Of a DNA stretch of 64,000 nt, positions 36,501 through 44,840 are shown piece after piece (the first letter of the stretch is position 1; every line of letters begins with the position of its first letter). The notes below the pieces were generated by a model. The model saw only the letters and a list, made by a program, of their open reading frames with translations, had not been told where the DNA came from and ran no database searches. The position numbers were made by a program, and so were the translations under genes. Source of the DNA: Gymnothorax reevesii (taxonomy: Eukaryota; Chordata; Actinopteri; Anguilliformes; Muraenidae); contig CM056576.1 of assembly GCA_029721435.1 (NCBI GenBank), forward strand, positions 74,975,876 to 75,039,875, in the 5' to 3' direction.

Positions 36501-37157
36501 TCTGGGTGGTTGCTAGGGCATTGCTAGGCTGTTGCTATGGTGTTCTGGGTGGTTGTTAGGGCGTTGCTAGGCGGTTGCTATGGTGTTCTGGGTGGTTGTT
36601 AGGGTGTTGCTAGGCAGTTGCTATGGTGTTCTGGTTGGTTGCTAGGCGGTTGCTATGGTGTTCTGGGTGGTTGCCAGGGCGTTCCTAGGGAGTTGCTATG
36701 GTGTTTTGGGTGGTTGCTAGGTGGTTGCTATGGTGTTCTGGGTGGTTGCTAGGGCGTTGCTAGGCAGTTGCTATAGCGTTCTGGGTGGTTGCTAGGGCGT
36801 TGCTAGGCAGTTGCTAAGTTGTTCTGGGTGGTTGCTAGGGCGTTGCTAGGCAGTTGCTATGGTGTTCTGGGTGGTTGCTAGGCGGTTGCTATGGTGTTCT
36901 GGGTGGTTGCTAGGCGGTTGCTATGGTGTTCTGGGTGGTTGCTAGGGCGTTGCTAGGCAGTTGCTATGGTGTTCTGGGTGGTTGCTAGGCGGTTGCTTTG
37001 GTGTTCTGGGTGGTTGCTAGGGCATTGCTAGGCTGTTGCTATGGTGTTTTGGGTGGTTGCCAGGGCGTTGCTTGGCAGTTGCTATAGTGTTCTGGGTGGT
37101 TGCTAGGCAGTTGCTATGGTGTTTTGGGTGGTTGCTTGGCGGTTGCTATGGTGTTCT
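30561..37157 (+). repeat. Minisatellite array A5 (double length)
   Basis: About 6.6 kb, nearly twice its neighbours, because a ~3.2-kb segment is present twice in tandem. Landmark pairs at an offset of 3204 bp include GTTGCATTGATG (30841 / 34045), GGTTGATAGGCC (31021 / 34225), GTTCTGTGTTG (31571 / 34775) and ATAGCGTTCTGG (33571 / 36775). No spacer lies between the copies. The 66-residue frame at 31837-32037 is a repeat by-product. Confidence 0.95.
30717..37124 (+). repeat. Tandem duplication of ~3,204 bp (30717-33920 and 33921-37124)
   Basis: The second copy starts with TGGGTAGTTGC and GCGTACTGG, the sequence normally found ~160 bp after a D block. Here it follows ordinary minisatellite directly at about 33921. 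Offsets stay at 3204 bp at the first and last landmarks; a local drift of about 10 bp near 32.1/35.3 kb is compensated further on. Exact ends are uncertain by tens of bases because both breakpoints lie in the minisatellite. Confidence 0.88.
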
Positions 37158-38609
37158 GAATATTTGCTTGGGCATTGCTCGACAGTTGCTATGTTGTTCT
37201 TGTTGTTGCTAGGGCGTTGATGTGTCTTGTTTGGGGATCGAGTGAAAACTGGGAGAAGTAGTGAACCGTACGATTACGAAATTATTTGGAATATTAACAA
37301 GGAAGGAAGGAGGGAAAGAAGGAACTAATGAGGGAAGTAAGGAAAGAAGGAATATAGGAAAAAAGAAGGAAATCAAAGGAAGGCAGGAAAGAACAAAGGA
37401 AAGAAGGCGAGGATGGATGGAAAGAAACAGAGGAATGAAGGAAAGAAGGAAGTAAAGAAGGAAGGAAAGGAAGAAGGGAAGAAGAAGGATTTAAGTAAAG
37501 ATAGAAGGAAGGAAGGAAGTGAGGAAGAAGAAATGAAAAACGGAAGGAAAGAGAGAAGGAAGGAAAGAAAAAGTAAAGAAAGGAAGAGGGAGGGAAAGAG
37601 AGGGAAAGCAGAAAGAAGAAAGGAAGAAAGATAAGAAGGATATGAAGGAATGAAAGAAGGCATGATGGAAGGAAAGAAAAACTAAGGAAGGTAGGAAAGA
37701 AAATTGGTAGGGAGGAAGAATGGGAGGAAGGATGAAAGGCAGGATAGAAGGAAGTAAAGTAGGAAAGCAGGAACGAAAAAAGGAAGGAAGGGATGAAGGA
37801 AAGAAATAGGAGGGAAAAAGAAAGAAGGAATGACAGAAAATAGAAGGAAGGAAAGCAGTAAGGAAGCTGTAGTCTCAAGAGAGCCAGATTGTAGTCTTAC
37901 AGCCTGAGAAACTGACAGTTACAGCAGGTGGTCAGAACACCTGGCACAAGATTCCATTTGCTTAATGGCCCTATTGTGATGTCATAATGCCAATGTTAAG
38001 TCTGTGGGAGGAAAAAATGTATAGTTTTTTTTTAATAACTCAAAAAGTATAAAAGTTACAAAGATGAAAAATACATTGCACAGGTGTCCTAAGTAAGACC
38101 TACGCAACGCAGTTTGAATGAAGTTTCTACGATAAACGGTTGAGGCCGCATTAAGTTTGTTAGAAGAATAATAATAATAATAATAATAATAACTAGATAA
38201 TGTAATTCCAGGGAATTACGTGTGCATTGAAAATGCAAAGTGTAGTTGCATAAGGTGGAGTTTGTAACATATCATTGCATTATGATATTGGTAGCTACGT
38301 TTTTAGGAGGATAATTATGGTAGTGGTGAGGACTTTTATTTTGAAACAGATGTGGACTGAGGAAACAGTTTGCGGGAGTCATAGTTGATGACAACTGTCA
38401 TATGGAAATTTTTAATAGTGACATTTTTTAATAGTGAAAAATTGTAGTAAGGACTTATATTTTGAGACAGGATTGGGCAGAAGAAACAGTTGCCGGAAGT
38501 CATAGTCGAAAACAATCAGGAGTTGGAATGGCTGAAAGGTTGATAAGTTGAGTAGCTTAAAAAGTTACATTTTTTATTGTAATTTGACATAATGAGGACT
38601 GGCTGTAAC
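37158..38609 (+). repeat. Complex spacer 6 (full, mosaic)
   Basis: B link 37158-37300, purine tract 37301-37865, D block 37866-38609. Left half B-type (CTGTGGGAGG), right half A-type (ACGTTTTTAGGAGG), the same mosaic as spacer 5. AAT microsatellite about 38167-38192, no outer left arm. A private A-run (ACGAAAAAAGG near 37770) replaces ACGAATAAAGG. Confidence 0.9.
37301..37865 (+). repeat. Polypurine GGAA/GAAA tract of spacer 6
   Basis: About 565 bp of nearly pure purine on the + strand, long variant. Low-complexity open frames on both strands are discounted. Confidence 0.93.
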
Positions 38610-41600
38610 AGTTGTTAGGCAGTTGCTATGGTGTTCTGTGTACTTGTGAGGGTGTTGCTAGGCAGCTGCTATCGTGTTCTGGGTGGTTGCTAGGGCATTG
38701 CTAGGCAGTTGCTATGGTGTTCTGGGTGGTTGATAGGGCATTGCTAGGCGGTTGCTATGGTGTTCTGGGTAGTTGCTAGGCGGTTGCTATGGCGTACTGG
38801 GTGGTTGTTCGGGCGTTGCTATGGGGTTCTGGGTGGTTGCTAGGCGGTTGCTATGGCATTCTGGGTGGTTGCTAGGGCTTTGCTAAGCAGTTGCTATGAT
38901 GTTCTGGGTGGTTGCTAGGGCGTTGCTAGGTGGTTGCAATGGTGTTCTGGGTGGTTGCTAGGGTGGTGCTAGGCAGTTTCTATGCTGTCCTGGGTGGTTG
39001 CTAGGCCGTTGCTATGGTGTTCTGGGTGGTTGCTATGGCGTTGCTAGGCAGTTGCTGTTGTGTTCTGGGTGGTTGATAGGCCGTTGCTAGGCAGTTGCTA
39101 TGGTGTTCTGGGTGGTTGTTAGGGTGGTTGCTATGGCGTTCTGGGTGGCTGCTAGGGCATTGCTAAGCAGTTGGTATGGTGTTCTGGGTGGTTGCCACGG
39201 CATTGCCAGGCGGTTGCTATGGTGATCTGGGTGGTTGCTAGGGTGTTGCTAGGCAGTTGCTATGGTGTTCTGGCTGGTTGCTAGGTGGTTGCTATGATGT
39301 TCTGGCTGGTTGCTAGGGCGTTGCTAGGCGGTTGCTATGGTGTTCTGGGTGGTTGCTCGGGCGTTGCTAGGCGGTTGCTATGGTGTTCTGGGTGGTTGCT
39401 AGGGCGTTGCTATGGTATTCTGGGTGGTTGCTAGGGCGTTGCGAGGGAGGTGCTATGGGGTTCTGGATGGTTGCTAGGCGGTTGCTATGGTGTTTTGGGT
39501 GGTTGCTAGGGTGTTGCTATGGTGTTCTGGGTGGTTGTTAGGCGGTTGCTCTGGTGTTCTGGGTGGTTGCTAGGCGGTTGCTATGGTGTTCTGGGTGGTA
39601 GCAAGGCGGATGCAATGGTGTTCTGGGTGGTTGCTAGATCATTGCGAGGCAGTTGCTATGGTGTTCTGTGTTGTTGCTAGGCGGTTGCTATGGTGTTCTG
39701 GGTGGTTGCTAGGCGGTTGCTATGGTGTTCTGGGTGGTTGCTAGGGCATTGCTAGGCAGTTGCTATGGTGTTCTGATGGTTGGTAGGCGGTTGCTATGGT
39801 GTTCTGGGTGGTTGCTAGGGCGTTGCTTGGCAGTTGCTATGGTGTTCTGGGTGGTTGCTAGGGCGTTGCTATGGTGTTCTGGGTGGTAGCTAGGCGGTTG
39901 CTATTGTGTTCTGGGTGGTTGCTAGGCGATTGCTATGGTGTTCTGGGTGGTTGCTAGGGCGTTGCTAGGCAGTTGCTATGGTGTGCTGGGTGGTTGCTAG
40001 GCGGTTGCTATGGTGTTCTGGGAGGTTGCTAGGGCATTGCTAGGCGGTTGCTATGGTGTTCTGGGTGGTTGCTAGGGCCTTGCTAGGCGGTTGCTATGGT
40101 GTTCTGGGAGGTTGCTAGGGCATTGCTAGGCTGTTGCTATGGTGTTCTGGGTGGTTGCTAGGGCGTTGCTAGGCGGTTGCTATGGTGTTCTGGGTGGTTG
40201 TTAGGGTGTTGCTAGGCAGTTGCTATGGTGTTCTGGGTGGTTGCTAGGCGGTTGCTATGGTGTTCTGGGTGGTTGCTAGGGCGTTGCTAGGCAGTTGCTA
40301 TGGTGTTTTGGGTGGTTGCTAGGTGGTTGCTATGGTGTTCTGGGTGGTTGCTTGGGCGTTGCTAGGCAGTTGCTATGGTGTTCTGGGTGGTTGCTAGGCG
40401 GTTGCTATGGTGTTCGGGGTGGTTGCGAGGGCGTTGCTAGGCGGGTGCTGTGTTGTTTTGGGTGGTTGCTAGGTGGTTGCTATGGTGTTCGGGGTGGTTG
40501 CTTGGGCGTTGCTAGGCAGTTGCTATGGTGTTCTGGGTGGTTGTTAGGCGGTTGCTATGGTGTTCTGGGTGGTTGCTCGGGCGTTGCTAGGCAGTTGCTA
40601 TGGTGTTCTTGGTGGTTGCTAGGCGGTTGCTATGGTGTTCTGGGTGGTTGCTAGGCGGTTGCTATGGTGTTCTGGGTGGTTGCTAGGGCGTTGCTAGGCA
40701 GTTGCTATTGTGTTCTGGGTGGTTGCTAGGCGGTTGCTATGGTGTTCTGGGTGGTTGCTAGGGCATTGCTAGGCTGTTGCTATGGTGTTCTGGGTGGTTG
40801 CTAGGGCGTTGCTAGGCGGTTGCTATGGTGTTCTGGGTGGTTGCTAGGGCGTTGCTAGGCAGTTGCTATGGTGTTCTGGGTGGTTGCTAGGCGGTTGCTA
40901 TGGTGTTCTGGGTGGTTGCTAGGGCGTTGCTAGGCAGTTGCTATAGCGTTCTGGGTGGTTGCTAGGGCGTTGCTAGGCAGTTGCTGTGGTGTTCTGGGTG
41001 GTTGCTAGGGCGTTGCTAGGCAGTTGCTATGGTGTTCTGGGTGCTTGCTAGGCGGTTGCTATGGTGTTCTGGGTGGTTGCTAGGCGGTTGCTATGGTGTT
41101 CTGGGTGGTTGCTAGGGCGTTGCTAGGCAGTTGCTATGGTGTTCTGGGTGGTTGCTAGGCGGTTGCTATGGTGTTCTGGGTGGTTGCTAGGGCGTTGCTA
41201 GGCAGTTGCTATGGTGTTTTGGGTGGTTGCTAGGTGGTTGCTATGGTGTTCTGGGTGGTTGCTAGGGCGTTGCTAGGCAGTTGCTATGGTGTTCTGGGTG
41301 GTTGCTAGGTGGTTGCTATGGTGTTTTGGGTGGTTGCTAGGCAGTTGCTATTGTGTTCTGGGTGGTTGCTAGGGCGTTGCTAGGCAGTTGCTATGGTGTT
41401 CTGGGGGGTTGCTAGGCGGGTGCTATGGTGTTCTGGGTGGTGGCTAGGCGGTTGCTATGGTGTTCTGGGTGGTTGCTAGGGCGTTGCTAGGCAGTTGCTA
41501 TGGTGTTCTGGGTGGTTGCTAGGCGGTTGCTATGGTGTTCTGGGTGGTTGCTAGGGCATTGCTAGGCTGTTGCTATGGTGTTCTGGGTGGTTGCTAGGGC

Positions 41601-42107
41601 GTTGCTAGGCGGTTGCAATGGTGTTCTGGGTGGTTGTTAGGGTTGCTAGACAGTTGCTATGGTGTTCTGGGTGGTTGCTAGGCGGTTGCTATGGTGTTCT
41701 GGGTGGTTGCTAGGTGGTTGCTATGGTGTTCTGGGTGGTTGCTAGGGCGTTGCTAGGCAGTTCCTATAGCGTTCTAGGTGGTTGCTAGGGCGTTGCTAGG
41801 CAGTTGCTAAGGTGTTCTGGGTGGTTGCTACGGCGTTGCTAGGCAGTTGCTATGGTGTTCTGGGTGGTTGCTAGGCGGTTGCTATGGTGTTCTGGGTGGT
41901 TGCTAGGCGGGTGCTATGGTGTTCTGGGTGGTTGCTAGGGCGTTGCTAGGCAGTTGCTATGGTGTTCTGGGTGGTTGCTAGGCGGTTGCTATGGTGTTCT
42001 GGGTGGTTGCTAGGGCGTTGCTAGGCAGTTGCTATAGTGTTCTGGGTGGTTGCTAGGCAGTTGCTATGGTGTTTTGGGTGGTTGCTTGGCGTTTGCTATG
42101 GTGTTCT
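38610..42107 (+). repeat. Minisatellite array A6
   Basis: About 3.5 kb with the A2/A4/A5 landmark order: GCGTACTGGG near 38794, GCTAGATCATTG near 39632, TTCTGATGG near 39773, and the TTTTGGG cluster doubled at 40305 and 40455. The longest minisatellite open frame of the window (40295-40654, 119 residues) lies on that doubling and repeats a 25-residue Leu/Gly/Cys/Trp pattern. It exists because 75 is divisible by three. No initiation context, splice signal or recognisable domain supports it. Confidence 0.95.
40295..40594 (+). repeat. 150-bp tandem duplication inside array A6
   Basis: GTTTTGGGTGG plus GCTAGGTGG and GCTTGGGCG at 40305 and again at 40455. The second copy has private changes (GGGTGCTGTGTTG, TTCGGGGTGG), so the copies have begun to diverge. 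Confidence 0.82.
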
Positions 42108-42228
42108 GAATATTTGCTTGGGCATTGCTAGACAGTTGCTATGTTGTTCTTGTTGTTGCAAGGGCGTTGATGTGTCTTGTTTGGGGATCGAGTGAAAACT
42201 GGGAGAAGTAGTGAACCGTACGATTACG
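42108..42228 (+). repeat. Truncated spacer 7: B link only
   Basis: GAATATTTGC through GGGGATCGAGTG to ACCGTACGATTACG, then an abrupt return to minisatellite. The polypurine tract and D block are absent. It is the left product of the 1,046-bp tandem duplication. Variants such as CATTGCTAGACAG and TTGCAAGGGCG are private to this copy. Confidence 0.93.
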
Positions 42229-43155
42229 GTTGCTAGGGCGTTGCTAGGCAGTTGCTATGGTGTTTTGGGTGGTTGCTAGGTGGTTGCTATGGTGTTCTGG
42301 GTGGTTGCTAGGGCGTTGCTAGGCAGTTGCTATGGTGTTCTGGGTGGTTGCTAGGTGGTTGCTATGGTGTTCTGGGTGGTTGCTAGGCAGTTGCTATTGT
42401 GTTCTGGGTGGTTGCTAGGGCGTTGCTAGGCAGTTGCTATGGTGTTCCGGGTGGTTGCTAGGCGGGTGCTATGGTGTTCTGGGTGGTTGCTAGGCGGTTG
42501 CTATGGTGTTCTGGGTGGTTGCTAGGGCGTTGTTAGGCGGTTGCTATGGTGTTCTGGGTGGTTGCTAGGCGGTTGCTATGGTGTTCTGGGTGGTTGCTAG
42601 GGCATTGCTAGGCTGGTGCTATGGTGGTCTGGGTGGGTGCTAGGGCGTTGCTAGGCGGTTGCTATGGTGTTCTGGGTGGTTGTTAGGGTGTTGCTAGGCA
42701 GTTGCTATGGTGTTCTGGGTGGTTGCTAGGCGGTTGCTATGGTGTTCTGGGTGGTTGCTAGGTGGTTGCTATGGTGTTCTGGGTGGTTGCTAGGGCGTTG
42801 CTAGGCAGTTGCTATAGCGTTCTGGGTGGGTGCTAGGGCGTTGCTAGGCAGTTGCTAAGGTGGTCTGGGTGGTTGCAAGGGCGTTGCTAGGCAGTTGCTA
42901 TGGTGTTCTGGGTGGTTGCTAGGCGGTTGCTATGGTGTTCTGGGTGGTTGCTAGGCGGTTGCTATGGTGTTCTGGGTGGTTGCTAGGGCGTTGCTAGGCA
43001 GTTGCTATGGTGTTCTGGGTGGTTGCTAGGCGGTTGCTATGGTGTTCTGGGTGGTTGCTAGGGCGTTGCTAGGCAGTTGCTATAGTGTTCTGGGTGGTTG
43101 CTAGGCAGTTGCTATGGTGTTTTGGGTGGTTGCTTGGCGGTTGCTATGGTGTTCT
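42229..43155 (+). repeat. Minisatellite array A7 (second copy of the 1,046-bp duplication)
   Basis: About 0.93 kb, homologous unit by unit to 41183-42107. No gene or other feature. Confidence 0.93.
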
Positions 43156-43298
43156 GAATATTTGCTTGGGCATTGCTCGACAGTTGCTATGTTGTTCTTG
43201 TTGTTGCTAGGGCGTTGATGTGTCTTGTTTGGGGATCGAGTGAAAACTGGGAGAAGTAGTGAACCGTACGATTACGAAATTATTTGGAATATTAACAA

Positions 43299-43864
43299 GG
43301 AAGGAAGGAGGGAAAGAAGGAACTAATGAGGGAAGTAAGGAAAGAAGGAATATAGGAAAAAAAGAAGGAAATCAAAGGAAGGCAGGAAAGAACAAAGGAA
43401 AGAAGGCGAGGATGGATGGAAAGAAACAGAGGAATGAAGGAAAGAAGGAAGTAAAGAAGGAAGGAAAGGAAGAAGGGAAGAAGAAGGATTTAAGTAAAGA
43501 TAGAAGGAAGGAAGGAAGTGAGGAAGAAGAAATGAAAAACGGAAGGAAAGAGAGAAGGAAGGAAAGAAAAAGTAAAGAAAGGAAGAGGGAGGGAAAGAGA
43601 GGGAAAGCAGAAAGAAGAAAGGAAGAAAGATAAGAAGGATATGAAGGAATGAAAGAAGGCATGATGGAAGGAAAGAAAAACTAAGGAAGGTAGGAAAGAA
43701 AATTGGTAGGGAGGAAGAATGGGAGGAAGGATGAAAGGCAGGATAGAAGGAAGTAAAGTAGGAAAGCAGGAACGAATAAAGGAAGGAAGGAACGAAGGAA
43801 AGAAATAGGAGGGAAAAAGAAAGAAGGAATGACAGAAAATAGAAGGAAGGAAAGCAGTAAGGAA
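43299..43864 (+). repeat. Polypurine GGAA/GAAA tract of spacer 8
   Basis: About 566 bp of nearly pure purine on the + strand, long variant. Low-complexity open frames on both strands (124 and 184 residues) are discounted. Confidence 0.93.
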
Positions 43865-44160
43865 GCTGTAGTCTCAAGAGAGCCAGATTGTAGTCTTACA
43901 GCCTGAGAAACTGACAGTTACAGCAGGTGGTCAGAACACCTGGCACAAGATTCCATTTGCTTAATGGCCCTATTGTGATGTCATAATGCCAATGTTAAGT
44001 CTGTGGGAGGAAAAAATTTATAGTTTTTTATTAATAACTCAAAAAGTATAAAAGTTACAAAGATGAAAAATACATTGCACAGGTGTCCTAAGTAAGACCT
44101 ACGCAACGCAGTTTGAATGAAGTTTCTACGTTAAACGGTTGAGGCCGCATTAAGTGTGTT

Positions 44161-44427
44161 AGAAGAATAATAATAATAATAATAATAATAATAAGAAGAC
44201 CAGGATAACAATAGTGAGCATTTTCAATGCACACTAATAATAAGAAGACCAGGATAACAATAGTGAGCATTTTCAATGCACACTAATAATAATAATAATA
44301 ATAAGAAGACCAGGATAACAATAGTGAGCATTTTCAATGCACACTAATAATAATAATAATAATAAGAAGAAGACCAGGATACCAATAGTGAGCATTTTCA
44401 ATGCACACTAATAATAATAATAACTAG
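44161..44427 (+). repeat. Expanded AAT microsatellite with four hairpin-arm units
   Basis: The unit GAAGACCAGGATAAC...AGTGAG plus the 17-bp arm GCATTTTCAATGCACAC occurs four times, with arms at 44218-44234, 44267-44283, 44328-44344 and 44392-44408. The units are separated by AAT runs of different length. Only one complementary right arm follows, near 44451-44467. The other spacers have zero, one or two left arms, so this composite unit varies in copy number. Tyr-rich and Ile-rich minus-strand frames here are microsatellite artefacts. Confidence 0.93.
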
Positions 44428-44840
44428 ATAATGTAATTCCAGGGAATTACGTGTGCATTGAAAATGCAAAGTGTAGTTGCATAAGGTGGAGTTTGTAACA
44501 TATCATTGCATTATGATATTGGTAGCTACGTTTTTAGTAGGATAATTATGGTAGTGGTGAGGACTTTTATTTTGAAACAGATGTGGACTGAGGAAACAGT
44601 TTGCGGGAGTCATAGTTGATGACAACTGTCATATGGAAATTTTTAATAGTGACATTTTTCAATAGTGAAGAATTGTAGTAAGGACTTATATTTTGAGATA
44701 GGATTGGGCAGAAGAAACAGTTGCCGGAAGTCATAGTCGAAAACAATCAGGAGTTGGAATGGCTGAAAGGTTGATAAGTTGAGTAGCTTAAAAAGTTACA
44801 TTTTTTATTGTAATTTGACATAATGAGGACTGGCTGTAAC

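Larger units (their letters stand above)
41183..43276 (+). repeat. Tandem duplication of ~1,046 bp spanning array end and B link (41183-42228 and 42229-43276)
   Basis: Copy 1 ends inside the B link at ATTACG (42223-42228). The next base starts GTTGCTAGGGCG, matching 41183 onward. Copy 2 reaches the same ATTACG at 43271-43276 and then continues normally into the polypurine tract. The two copies differ by 2 bp in length because copy 1 has GTTAGGGTTGCTAGACAG near 41636 where copy 2 has GTTAGGGTGTTGCTAGGCAG. The junction has at most 1 bp of overlap (G). Confidence 0.93.
43156..44840 (+). repeat. Complex spacer 8 (full, enlarged D block)
   Basis: B link 43156-43298, purine tract 43299-43864, D block 43865-44840. 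Left half B-type (AAACGGAAGG, CTGTGGGAGG). Right half mixed (CATTGCATTATG with ACGTTTTTAGTAGG). D is about 976 bp, 180-250 bp longer than in other copies, because the AAT/hairpin-arm unit is present four times at 44161-44427. Confidence 0.9.

Noticed and set aside
43259..43633. Plus-strand Lys/Glu/Arg-rich frame starting in the B link (also at 7894, 14695, 23996, 49677, 57988)
   Set aside because: It starts on GTG, not ATG, then reads the purine tract, and has variable ends set by indels. No domain, splice site or conserved stop supports it.
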